Part shown: one piece after another, positions 43,501 to 51,192 of the stretch
Numbering within the stretch: the stretch's first letter is position 1
Layout: the number at the start of each line of letters is the position of its first letter
Assembly: GCA_020723345.1 (NCBI GenBank)
Contig: DYJA01000007.1
Coordinates: 62,001 to 126,000, forward strand
Origin: Candidatus Aquidulcis sp.
GTDB taxonomy: Bacteria; Chloroflexota; Anaerolineae; UBA4142
DNA: 64,000 bases
Direction of reading: 5' to 3'
The notes under the pieces: model-generated
Told to the model about the DNA's origin: nothing
Seen by the model: only the letters and a program-made list of their open reading frames with translations
Databases searched by the model: none
Made by a program: the position numbers and the translations under genes

Positions 43501-45181
43501 TCAAATCCACACGCACCGGCTGCCGTTTCCATGCGCGCACGAGATGCCCTTCGAATGGCACAGTCGAAAAATACCAACGCATCGTTTTTTGAAAGTCCGG
43601 ATGGTCGTGATCGGGTGATTCTTGCGTTGGCAGAAAAGTGAATTCCAGAAAGTTGACTGCGTTATAGCCCTGTGCTTCCACTTCTGCAAACGCTTGAGCA
43701 AGGGTGATACCAGAGCGTGGTGGAAGATGAATCTCATCCGCATCTATTCGCAAAAACCAATCCGCCTCAAGTGCAAGAGCCAATTCTTCCATTCGCCGAA
43801 GAAGTGCTTTCCACTGGTACACTCCCCCGCGTGGAAACGTTTCGATTCCGATCAGACCTTCGCCCTCATACTGCTTGGCAATACTGACTGTTCGGTCCGT
43901 GGACTCGTTATCAATGAGATAAAGTTCGATGCCTTGCCGGGTTAGGTGTTCCAAACACTGAGCAATGTAACGCTCTTCGTTGTACACTGCCAGCAGAGCG
44001 ATAACGCGGATACCGCCAGATGCTATTTCCACCGCAGGACTCGGACGCGGTTGCTCCCTTAGTGCTTGTTCGACCAGGTTCCAGCCCTGCCTGCTCATTG
44101 TTCGACCATATTCCACGATCTGTCGTTGCTGATCCAAGACCGGCAAGGGATCGCGTTCGATTGACAGTATGGCATCCAGCACTTGATGGACACCTTCAGC
44201 ATTGACGAGCCCCGGCACAACGCGCAATGCCGGTTGACCAGGCGCAGATATCCCTTCCAATTTCCAAGTCCGCAGATCCGTCTGACAACAAACTACCGGA
44301 CGTTCTGCCATCATACTAAATAGGACGCCATGATAACTATCGGAGACATTTGTTGTGCACTGCCCAATTACGTGCAGGTAATCGGGGTATGGAATGATAT
44401 CCCGCTGACAATCACACGGCAAAGTTGCAAGGCGCGCCACAACTTCGTCCGTCAGGTAGAAAGCCGTGCTGTAAACCAATATGCGCGCTCGAGGGCGCTG
44501 CGCGTGATACTCGGTAATGAACTGCGCGAGCGCATCCAGAGACAGATGACCATTCCAGCCATAACGAATATTAATGCCTAGATCATAGATCGGCGAGTTG
44601 GGAGCAGGATATGTTTCACCCAACACGATGTCGCGCGTGCGAATGGCGCGATCAGCGGGCACACCCAGCTCGCGGACAAATTCCAAACTCTGGTCATCGC
44701 GTATCAAGGCCAAGCGACACTGTGAGAAAATCTCGCGGATTAATGCACGGTGATTGGGATTGTCAACAGGTCCAACACTTTGGTGCAAAACGATCACAGG
44801 CTTGCCAAGCGACTGCGCAAGCGCCGCCGGCAATAACTCGCGCGCATTCTGATAACCATCGACAAACCGTCCACCCGGCCCGATGAACAGCATGTCGTGG
44901 TCGGCAATATGCTCGCGCATATCATTGAACTGCATCGGCAATCGTTCTCTAAATGCATTCACCAGACCGCTTGCCGTGCTGATTCCGTCAAAGGGATCGT
45001 CAATCCGCACGAATACATGGCGCATATGATCGACGCCAAAACGTTGAAAGAATGGTTTGGACTCCCAACGCTCGAAGAGCGTGACCTGTGCACCCATCGT
45101 GGCAAGGCGATTCGCCGCCGCAATCATCATTGCGACATCACCGGAAGATGGATTGGCAAAATCCGAAATTAGTACCCTCAT
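40523..45181 (-). CDS. 1552-aa multidomain glycan-modifying protein: pyruvyltransferase + GT2 + sulfotransferase + methyltransferase + coiled coil
   Basis: Residues 1-345: polysaccharide pyruvyl transferase (SSGDVAMMIAAANRL, FIGPGGRFVDGYQ, VLHQSVGPVDNP, NVSDSYHGVLFSMMAERPVV). Residues 390-600: GT2 of the WaaE/KdtX kind (LLAVYNEERYIAQCLEHL, LIDNESTDRTVSIA, RIDADE). Residues 668-915: sulfotransferase with the PAPS loop GGCHRSGTSLVQR and VVRNPLDTIAS. Residues 950-1095: class I methyltransferase (AALDLGCGALKSPGFIGLD, FASHALEHVND). Residues 1165-1370: coiled coil of 14-residue repeats (AREAELAQTQxALT). Residues 1410-1540: beta-rich tail. Sulfation, pyruvylation, methylation and sugar addition on one chain point to a decorated acidic surface polymer. 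Start is the only ATG giving the full pyruvyltransferase; the ribosome site is weak. Confidence 0.88.
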   Translation of the reverse strand: MRVLISDFANPSSGDVAMMIAAANRLATMGAQVTLFERWESKPFFQRFGVDHMRHVFVRIDDPFDGISTASGLVNAFRERLPMQFNDMREHIADHDMLFIGPGGRFVDGYQNARELLPAALAQSLGKPVIVLHQSVGPVDNPNHRALIREIFSQCRLALIRDDQSLEFVRELGVPADRAIRTRDIVLGETYPAPNSPIYDLGINIRYGWNGHLSLDALAQFITEYHAQRPRARILVYSTAFYLTDEVVARLATLPCDCQRDIIPYPDYLHVIGQCTTNVSDSYHGVLFSMMAERPVVCCQTDLRTWKLEGISAPGQPALRVVPGLVNAEGVHQVLDAILSIERDPLPVLDQQRQIVEYGRTMSRQGWNLVEQALREQPRPSPAVEIASGGIRVIALLAVYNEERYIAQCLEHLTRQGIELYLIDNESTDRTVSIAKQYEGEGLIGIETFPRGGVYQWKALLRRMEELALALEADWFLRIDADEIHLPPRSGITLAQAFAEVEAQGYNAVNFLEFTFLPTQESPDHDHPDFQKTMRWYFSTVPFEGHLVRAWKRQPVRVDLTSTAGHQVQFPNARIYPHRFPMRHYQFLSVPHAISKYVRKAFDVQELAGGMHSWRAQITPDLIRLPSEKEMRLYMSDDRLDASNPQPYEYYAKIVEEANGILQRRQNAPIIVGGCHRSGTSLVQRILSANSRIFRGPEVEFFADFYSIFLNDPIDFARFMASARSVQDEGELLDLLEQTFIPIHERAAQHANKPRWADKNPDNSLFWRAWQRLLGDDWVFVHVVRNPLDTIASIKDAKFNHAIPDDLSGQITLYQRNLRSALEFASKHPNRYYQVIYEELVNQPEAALRRLMYWLGESFEPAQLEFNQTNHQTSFEDPQIRTTIRIRRESVGRWKTLLTQSEAEQIAEATSALWKKIDPAGEFFVVPSGFPPKSPESEHSIDLLKKIPNIAALDLGCGALKSPGFIGLDRFALSGVDIIADLNGGLPFPDNSFALVFASHALEHVNDLTATMREIYRVCRHGAQVCIVAPYSAQAINAANPYHIQAFNEHTPRFWTTSDQTLIDPREYWHPHADRWALGASDNSDPGMDLRCLRMEFFYFPEYRYLPPEEQRAARKKYLDVCDVIVYHLIVVKEPISEAEMKELAQRIEYYDPPYVKIRRLEEQLVQAEAQARTALAAREAELAQAQAALTAREAELAQTQATLTAREAELAQTQSALTAREAELAQTQTALTAREAELAQTQTALSAREAELAQTQTALSAREAELAQTQSALTARETELAQTQSALTAREAELARMQSALTAREAELAQTQAALTAREAELVTTRQSLAHRDGQLQQSRAAAFAHEQKLEQAQHVIQAHESELARAVVKGKTAARELGAFRERRIARIIERLRNRVNVWNAVGEPFQQLKDDTLLFGPDLTGYLLQPSENLQHVPFLYYPLELGRANLAGVLLAPILDFPSATGTLGVEIVSPENAIVAQAVIPLSQVNDVAPARVTFPAIRDSDRGRFWLRVFVREADVPVRVFEWRKYRLCGIKMRTQAFCGFVFLPS
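41190..41650. repeat. 42-bp tandem repeats (about 11 copies) encoding the coiled coil
   Basis: Units of 42 bp, each encoding AREAELAQTQ(S/T/A)ALT, run from about residue 1178 to 1331 of the 1552-aa protein. Copies are nearly identical, with the words GCGCGAGTTC(C/T)GCTTCGCG repeated, so copy number can change by slippage or recombination without breaking the frame. Confidence 0.9.
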
Positions 45182-45224
45182 TGGAAAAGCACCCTTCGAT
45201 CCATTCCGCGATTCTGTGCCTCAA

Positions 45225-48200
45225 TCATCCAGCATATCTCATCTGATAGCAAAACGCGTTCGCCAAGATTCCGCCTAGCGAGTTTTCGTACACTTTCAGA
45301 CCAGTATGCGATGCATCATTCTGCGGTGTGAATGTCAACACAAAACGCATCCCTGCTGAGTTCGCAATTGGATGGAAACGAAACTCAAGCCAGCGTGGGC
45401 TAGAAACACTAGCCAAATCCACTGCCGCCTCGCGCAGGACACGACCATCCGGCAGCGCCACGCGCAACATCACTACTCCCTGAGCATTGTCCGGCTGTTC
45501 AACCCGCACATCCAGCCCAATCCAATCGCGATGTGCTGGAGTGACCTGATATTGCAATCCAGATCCCAGAGCAACCCGCGTGTAATCGCGCTCCTCTGGC
45601 GCGACGGCTGGTGGCACAACAGGCGGCGCCAGGGGCTTGGGTCGCGCCAAGGCGATGCACTGATTGTAGCACAATGCCAAATCGTGCAGCGTACGCCGGG
45701 GATGAAATTCCTCGACGGCGAGCGCATAGGCATTGCGCCGGATTTGCAGCGCGCGCTCCGCATCAGTCGAAATAGCGCGCGTGATAGCGGTGGCAATGGC
45801 TTGGGGGGTCACATCATCGATGAGAAAACAATTGACGTCATCGACCATCATCTCGGCGATGCCGCCTGCCTGGCTTGCAATCACCAAACAACCCCCCGCG
45901 GTAGATTCCTTGATCGTGCTGGGGAAACTCTCCAGCGTCGAGACGCTCAACACAATGTCTGATTGGCGGTATACTTGTGCGATGTCTGTTACATGTCCAT
46001 GAAATTCCACCTGCGCGCCCAATGCCTCAACTTTTCGGCGCGCTTCTCGACATGCCTTACCGTATTCAGGATGGACATCCACGCCGCCGTACAAGTGCAA
46101 TTCGATGCGCCTCAAAATCTCTTTGGACAGACAAGCCAACGACTGAATCGTCTCAAGATGCGACTTGCGCGGCATGAATGTTCCGATCAGACTCACATGA
46201 ATCCGCTCACCCAGCGCGGTCGGATTGACATAGAGTTTCTCAAAACCTACGTCGTAGATTTCCGCCGGAACATTCTCACGCGCGCACACCCACTCACACT
46301 TGAGCATCTTTGCCCATTTCTTGGCATAGCGCAGACTGTCGGATTGAATCAGATCGCAGTACTTGAATGGGAGCGCGCCGTTCGGAAACTCATAAGCATC
46401 GTCAATGCCATAGATGGAGGCAAGATGCGGGATGCCAAACTCGGCGCAGGTCTGTCCAACGGCTGGCACAAACGCGAGCGAATGAGCAAGCGCGATTTGA
46501 CCGCCGCGCCGCGTCCAGAAATCGCGCATCGCGTCGAGTTCGGGTTTTGATGGCATGATGTCGAGGTCGTACGGCGTCGTGAAGAAAGCGTTGTACGGAA
46601 CGAATTCGTACTCGATTCCGCGCGCGTCCAGAAACTGACTCACGCGTTCCGCGTCCTGCTGGCTCGCCCACAAACTCGAAATGACCACCAACACCCGCAA
46701 GCCCAATTGGCGCGCCAGTTCGAGTCGCCGCCAGAGTTGAATTTCTCCCCCGCCGGTACCCGCGATGGATGGAAAGAAATATGCGACAAGCGGACGTCCG
46801 TCGTCAAGACGTTTGGCGCGCGTCTGTTGGTGCAGTTGCGCGGCGATGAGCCCGGTTTCCGTCGTCGCGGCGAGTGCAGGCGTCGAAAAAAACGTTCGCA
46901 CATAGGCAAGCGCGTTGCTGCGAATTTGCGCGCGTTGCTCCGCCGGCATCTCGATGAGCATCTTCATCGCTTGATACCACGCTTCGGTATTCTCGGCGAC
47001 CTTAAAGCCGGTGACGGCGTGCTGGACGACTTGGTATGATGGCACATCGCTAAAAAGCCCGACGGCATTGGCAATCGCCGTTTCCATGAACTTGTTGGGA
47101 TTCTTGGCTTTTTTGGGAGACGGTTCCAACATCAATGGAACAAGCATCGCGTCGAAATTGGCTTGGCTGAGACGTTCAAGATATTCCAGATAGTGCGCGC
47201 TGAAGGGCACATATTCGACATTGCCTTTGATGTTGAGCGTGCTCGCGTCCATTCCCCAAAAGGAGAATCTTAGCGCATCGCCATATTCAGCAGAAATCCG
47301 CTCAATCGCCGGGCGGAGCATCTCGAACTCTGCGGTACGATAACCACTCCCGGCATAACCAAACCGAAAGACCTGGTTTGCTGTCTTGCGCGCCGACGAT
47401 GGTAGACATTCGAGCGGGACTGAATCTTCGCAATGAATATACCGCTTGTTCAGCGGGGCAACTGAACGTTCAATTTGATCGCTAAAGCCAATGACCACGT
47501 CGGCTGAACGAATTGCTTCGACCATTGCCTCGTAGTACGCGCTGCCCGGCTTGAAATCGGCAAAGTTGCCACCGTACTCGTGAAAGGTCAGCAAGTCGTC
47601 GTCAAGCATATATGCTGTTGCGCAATCGCGCTGATTGGCTTGCGCGATCAATTCAGTGTTAAAGTCATCGGCAGTGCGTGTCGAGACAAGCACATCCACT
47701 TTGCCAAGTTGCCCCAGGTTGAAAGGCACGTTGGAACGAAGCAGTTCGCTCTGCAAATAGGAATAGGACACGCGGCGCGCGCCGCTAAAGCGGCGTTCGT
47801 AATTCCAGAAGGTCAATTCGTTCGAAGTCTCGTACTGCACTTTGGTAAACAGCGCAGTAAGCCGCGCGCGCGGCTGCGACTGTGGGGAGATGAAGAGACC
47901 TGGCGGAAAGAGATGGCGCTGCTGATAATAGTACGGCAAAATTCTGTCGAGGTACAGTCGCCATGCAACGGCGGAGCCGTGCTTTCGTTCGACGCCACTC
48001 AAATCATCCATCGCGTACTCGGGCAATGTAACAAATGATGGCGTTTGGGTGCAGCTATCCGTGTACAGAACCACATCGCGAGCGCGCTCCGGCGCGTAAA
48101 CGGCTGGCGTTCCGTCTCGCGTGGGCAATTCGGCGATCCGCAAGTGACGCGCTGTCCTCAAGAGCATTTCGTACACGAACGCGTCGCGGATTGCCAAATG

Positions 48201-48731
48201 TGGATCGAAACAACCCCAGCGATCAAATATATCTGCGCGCCATATAAGACTGTCGGGAGATGGACACAAGCCATTGCAAATCTCGTTAATTGTGATGTGG
48301 CCCTCGCGCGTTGGGTCGCCGGGCGGCTGCAACCAAACGAGGTGGCTGGATGAATTAGTATTATCCAGAACATCCATCGTTTCTAGAATATCCGATGTCG
48401 AAAAAATCGTTTCAGGTTCCCAAGCCCAAATCCAGTTTCCGCTTGCCGCAATCAGTCCTAAGTTAAAAGACAATGCCGGAATTTCAAGGTTGTTACCGCA
48501 GAAAACAGTGCGTATATCAGAACTAAGATTCGGCAAATCTGCGCATCCTGCGGAATTTTGATAAACAAGGATATGTTCGATCCAATTCTGCTTCGGTGGG
48601 AAATGCTCGATCTTATCCAGTGTTTTCTTCAACGTCGAGTCAGCACACAAATGCAAAATGGATATTGTCGCTTCGCGTTTCTTCTGCAGCGAATACTCCG
48701 GTAATACGCACAAATCAACGGAGAAAATCAT
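45225..48731 (-). CDS. giant multidomain glycosyltransferase, degenerate GT2 + GT-B + GT4 + C-terminal beta domain
   Basis: About 1168 aa; GGAG precedes a GTG-ATG pair, and the ATG at 48731 overlaps the stop of the methyltransferase gene (TGATG). Same layout as the protein at 34803. Residues 20-215 look GT2-like but the D-x-D position reads WAWEPETIF, so this part is probably inactive. Residues 340-620: GT-B module with AYMLDDDLLTFHEYGG and FDAMLVPLMLEPSPKKAKNP. Residues 648-1010: GT4 with GTGGGEIQLWRRLELA, GTFMPRKSHLETI and STLESFPSTIKESTAGG (E-x7-E). Residues 1055-1168: beta module with VLREAAVDLAS and WLEFRFHPI, ending FCYQMRYAG. The N-terminal part is lower in GC than the rest. Confidence 0.85.
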   Translation of the reverse strand: MIFSVDLCVLPEYSLQKKREATISILHLCADSTLKKTLDKIEHFPPKQNWIEHILVYQNSAGCADLPNLSSDIRTVFCGNNLEIPALSFNLGLIAASGNWIWAWEPETIFSTSDILETMDVLDNTNSSSHLVWLQPPGDPTREGHITINEICNGLCPSPDSLIWRADIFDRWGCFDPHLAIRDAFVYEMLLRTARHLRIAELPTRDGTPAVYAPERARDVVLYTDSCTQTPSFVTLPEYAMDDLSGVERKHGSAVAWRLYLDRILPYYYQQRHLFPPGLFISPQSQPRARLTALFTKVQYETSNELTFWNYERRFSGARRVSYSYLQSELLRSNVPFNLGQLGKVDVLVSTRTADDFNTELIAQANQRDCATAYMLDDDLLTFHEYGGNFADFKPGSAYYEAMVEAIRSADVVIGFSDQIERSVAPLNKRYIHCEDSVPLECLPSSARKTANQVFRFGYAGSGYRTAEFEMLRPAIERISAEYGDALRFSFWGMDASTLNIKGNVEYVPFSAHYLEYLERLSQANFDAMLVPLMLEPSPKKAKNPNKFMETAIANAVGLFSDVPSYQVVQHAVTGFKVAENTEAWYQAMKMLIEMPAEQRAQIRSNALAYVRTFFSTPALAATTETGLIAAQLHQQTRAKRLDDGRPLVAYFFPSIAGTGGGEIQLWRRLELARQLGLRVLVVISSLWASQQDAERVSQFLDARGIEYEFVPYNAFFTTPYDLDIMPSKPELDAMRDFWTRRGGQIALAHSLAFVPAVGQTCAEFGIPHLASIYGIDDAYEFPNGALPFKYCDLIQSDSLRYAKKWAKMLKCEWVCARENVPAEIYDVGFEKLYVNPTALGERIHVSLIGTFMPRKSHLETIQSLACLSKEILRRIELHLYGGVDVHPEYGKACREARRKVEALGAQVEFHGHVTDIAQVYRQSDIVLSVSTLESFPSTIKESTAGGCLVIASQAGGIAEMMVDDVNCFLIDDVTPQAIATAITRAISTDAERALQIRRNAYALAVEEFHPRRTLHDLALCYNQCIALARPKPLAPPVVPPAVAPEERDYTRVALGSGLQYQVTPAHRDWIGLDVRVEQPDNAQGVVMLRVALPDGRVLREAAVDLASVSSPRWLEFRFHPIANSAGMRFVLTFTPQNDASHTGLKVYENSLGGILANAFCYQMRYAG

Positions 48732-49276
48732 CACCGAATCTCCTGCTTTTTCGGCTTACACAAGATGTGCATCTGCCGGCACACATTGAACATGAACACG
48801 CGCGCTACATCGAAGGGGATTTTGAGATGCCGTTGAAGGACACCGGAGTTCCATTCATCCGTTGGATCAAAGCGATACTCGATCTGTTCGTAAAGTTCCT
48901 GGAAGAGGGTGTTGTTATTGAAATACTTCTCGGTTAGGAAATTACTGTGACCTGGGTACATGCCTTCTGCACTGTTAGCGTAGGGCACAACGATATGGAT
49001 TTCTGCGCTGGGCTTGGCAACCCGAAACATCTCGCGCAGCATGAAATCCAGGTTGACGTGCTCGAGAAAATGACTGGTATAGATCGCATCCACCGACGAA
49101 TCCTCAAATGGGATGCCCTTTGCCAAGTCCCAATTGATGTCAATGCTCGCCTCGAAATTCTTCCACTGGGGTTCTGAGCTATAGTTGTCTATCCCGATGT
49201 ATCCTTCGCGTTTGAACGCGCCGCATCCCAGGTCTATGCGGATTGGAGAAGGGAATTTGGCGTTGAAATTTTCCAC
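48731..49276 (-). CDS. class I SAM-dependent methyltransferase
   Basis: 181 aa from a GTG at 49276 with AAAGGAAAT upstream. IRIDLGCGAFKREGYIGID is motif I; GIPFEDSSVDAIYTSHFLEH and MLREMFRVAKPSAEIHIVVP are the following Methyltransf_11-type blocks. The sequence is close to the methyltransferase domain in the 1552-aa giant (LDLGCGALKSPGFIGLD; SHALEHV; MREIYRVCRHG), so the two probably derive from one gene. It may methylate a sugar of the exported glycan, perhaps as chain terminator. Lower GC than neighbours. Coupled to the downstream giant by a one-base overlap. Confidence 0.85.
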   Translation of the reverse strand: MENFNAKFPSPIRIDLGCGAFKREGYIGIDNYSSEPQWKNFEASIDINWDLAKGIPFEDSSVDAIYTSHFLEHVNLDFMLREMFRVAKPSAEIHIVVPYANSAEGMYPGHSNFLTEKYFNNNTLFQELYEQIEYRFDPTDEWNSGVLQRHLKIPFDVARVFMFNVCRQMHILCKPKKQEIR

Positions 49277-49400
49277 CCGGATTTCCTTTCGAGCGATTGA
49301 GTCAACGGTATTCAGAGTTTCACCCTGCTCAATCTGCCCAATGAGCGGCTTGTTTCAAAGATCGAGAAAATGGTCGGTGCGACTGAGAGCGAGGCACAAG

Positions 49401-49429
49401 TCAATAATCACCCAAGTCGGTTGTGTCAA
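49401..49429 (-). promoter_or_regulatory. possible promoter before the methyltransferase gene
   Basis: Minus-strand perfect -35 TTGACA (49429-49424), 17-nt spacer, weak -10 TATTGA (49406-49401). It is in the 182-bp gap after the FG-GAP gene and could restart transcription of the methyltransferase and giant genes. Confidence 0.35.
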
Positions 49430-49458
49430 GTGGAGTGCGTGCGTCGTCATGCCTGCCC

Positions 49459-51141
49459 CTAGTTGCCCTTGCCTATGTACGGGAGTGCGTACTGATATCC
49501 ACTGTATGGTTGTTTGGCATAAGAATTTCGACTTACGAGAATACGCAATGCTTTTTCTGAGGCAGGATCATAAGGAACTGTGACAATCTGCCTTTCTTCC
49601 CCTGCTTTTTTCACAAACGCCACGCTGATTTCGCACGTGCAACCGGATGCCACTGCAAAGTGCGCGGCGTATTCCCCTTGGCTCAAATAGACATGGTTTG
49701 CCCCAGCCACTCGTGTCTGGATCTGATTATTGCAATTGTTGCTCAAGCGAATGGTTGCGCCATACTCACTCTGTCTCCCTTGATCGTCCACAGGCACTAC
49801 CGCCAACGCGGTTGCCCCGTCGAGTAGGGGAACCTTATTTTCGCCTACCATATCAAGCCCATAGATCTCACTTTGGGCAAATACATCCATGGCACCGTCA
49901 CGGTTGAAATCAGCCGTCGCCGATAGATGCATAAAACGGTGACCAGTGTACCCCAACTTGAATGTTCCATCACCTTGGTTCAGAAAGACGTGGTACTGTG
50001 GATCTGTCGGATAGTCTGAAATGTATAGCAAATCCAAGTAACCATCGTTGTTAAAATCCGCCCAACTATCTCCCCAGAAATATCCAAGGTTTTGCGTTAA
50101 ACACGCTAATCCACTGGTCACTGTCGCGTTGACAAAGCTAGGACCAGTGTTTCGGAAAAGCTGTTGGTCGGCATACCCGGAACGCAGGTACAAATCCAGC
50201 AGCCCATCGTTGTCGTAGTCAATAAATGCGACTCCTTCGTCCGCTGTCAAGTACGGAAGACCGTAGGCTTCTCTAGCGTCCGTAAAGTTGCCATTGCCAT
50301 CGTTGATGAATAGAAAGTGTGATACGTAGAGGTCGAGATCGCCATCGTCGTCAATATCAACTATCTGCGTGCCTTCGGGGCGTTCCGAGATTGGCAAATT
50401 GGGTATCCCAATTCCTCTTGCTATAGCTTCTTCTACAAATCCGTTTCCAGTGTTGCGAAGGAATGCCGCTTGATGTGGTTCAGCAGCATGACCTAGCGGG
50501 ATGTAAATGTCGTTTCTTCCGTCGCCAGTCAAATCACCGAGACTGATTGTCTCACTGTACCATGTGCTTTCGGGAGTCCATCCGAGCAAGGTTCTCAAGT
50601 AATCCCCAAAGACTGACTGAAAGTGCCAATTCCCGAGATTGTGAAACATCATGATGGGTATTCCCTGATCATAATATGGTGCTAGGATGAGACCGGGTAA
50701 AATATCGCCGGTGAAGTTGAAGGTCGCTACACCATGGAAATTGTAGTACGTACCTGAAAGAATTCGTTGTTGGATGGTTTTATATACCTCCAGTCGGCGT
50801 CGTGCATTCCTTGCCAGCAATGATCCGTATGTGCCTGTTACTAAATCATCAATCGCGCTAACATACCGGAAGTCGAACCTGCCGAGGTTTTCCGCATATT
50901 GCAGATCAAGATCACCATCTCCATCCCAGTCAGCAATAACCCCAGGCATAAAGTACACCGAAGACGGAATGGAGTGAAATACAAACGGCTCAGTCGTCAG
51001 AATTGGCACTGTCGGATCTGGAAACCCCGTGCAATTATCACGTGGAGCAGTTGCTTTTGAATTTGCGCTAACCGATCTAGTCGCTCCTCCCACAACAACC
51101 AATATCATCAAGAGGCAAATGGTCGCAAATCTGGATGGCAT
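49459..51141 (-). CDS. secreted FG-GAP/VCBS repeat protein
   Basis: About 560 aa from the ATG at 51141 (MPSRFATICL), with GAGG upstream; a TTG five codons earlier is in frame but less likely. Signal peptide, cleavage after about SVSA. FG-GAP blades with calcium-type loops: DWDGDGDLDL, DLTGDGRNDIYI, DIDDDGDLDLYV, DYDNDGLLDLYL, DFNNDGYLDLLY, DFNRDGAMDVFA, making an integrin-alpha-like seven-blade propeller. After residue 440 comes an ASPIC/UnbV-like region (GATIRLSNNCNNQIQTRVAG). It ends YALPYIGKGN, similar to the tail of the beta-helix protein. Probably a surface or secreted binding protein made with the glycan. Confidence 0.85.
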   Translation of the reverse strand: MPSRFATICLLMILVVVGGATRSVSANSKATAPRDNCTGFPDPTVPILTTEPFVFHSIPSSVYFMPGVIADWDGDGDLDLQYAENLGRFDFRYVSAIDDLVTGTYGSLLARNARRRLEVYKTIQQRILSGTYYNFHGVATFNFTGDILPGLILAPYYDQGIPIMMFHNLGNWHFQSVFGDYLRTLLGWTPESTWYSETISLGDLTGDGRNDIYIPLGHAAEPHQAAFLRNTGNGFVEEAIARGIGIPNLPISERPEGTQIVDIDDDGDLDLYVSHFLFINDGNGNFTDAREAYGLPYLTADEGVAFIDYDNDGLLDLYLRSGYADQQLFRNTGPSFVNATVTSGLACLTQNLGYFWGDSWADFNNDGYLDLLYISDYPTDPQYHVFLNQGDGTFKLGYTGHRFMHLSATADFNRDGAMDVFAQSEIYGLDMVGENKVPLLDGATALAVVPVDDQGRQSEYGATIRLSNNCNNQIQTRVAGANHVYLSQGEYAAHFAVASGCTCEISVAFVKKAGEERQIVTVPYDPASEKALRILVSRNSYAKQPYSGYQYALPYIGKGN

Positions 51142-51192
51142 TAAAAATGTCCTCAATTCTCTAGAATTCTCCTTCTCATCTAATCCGATGCG

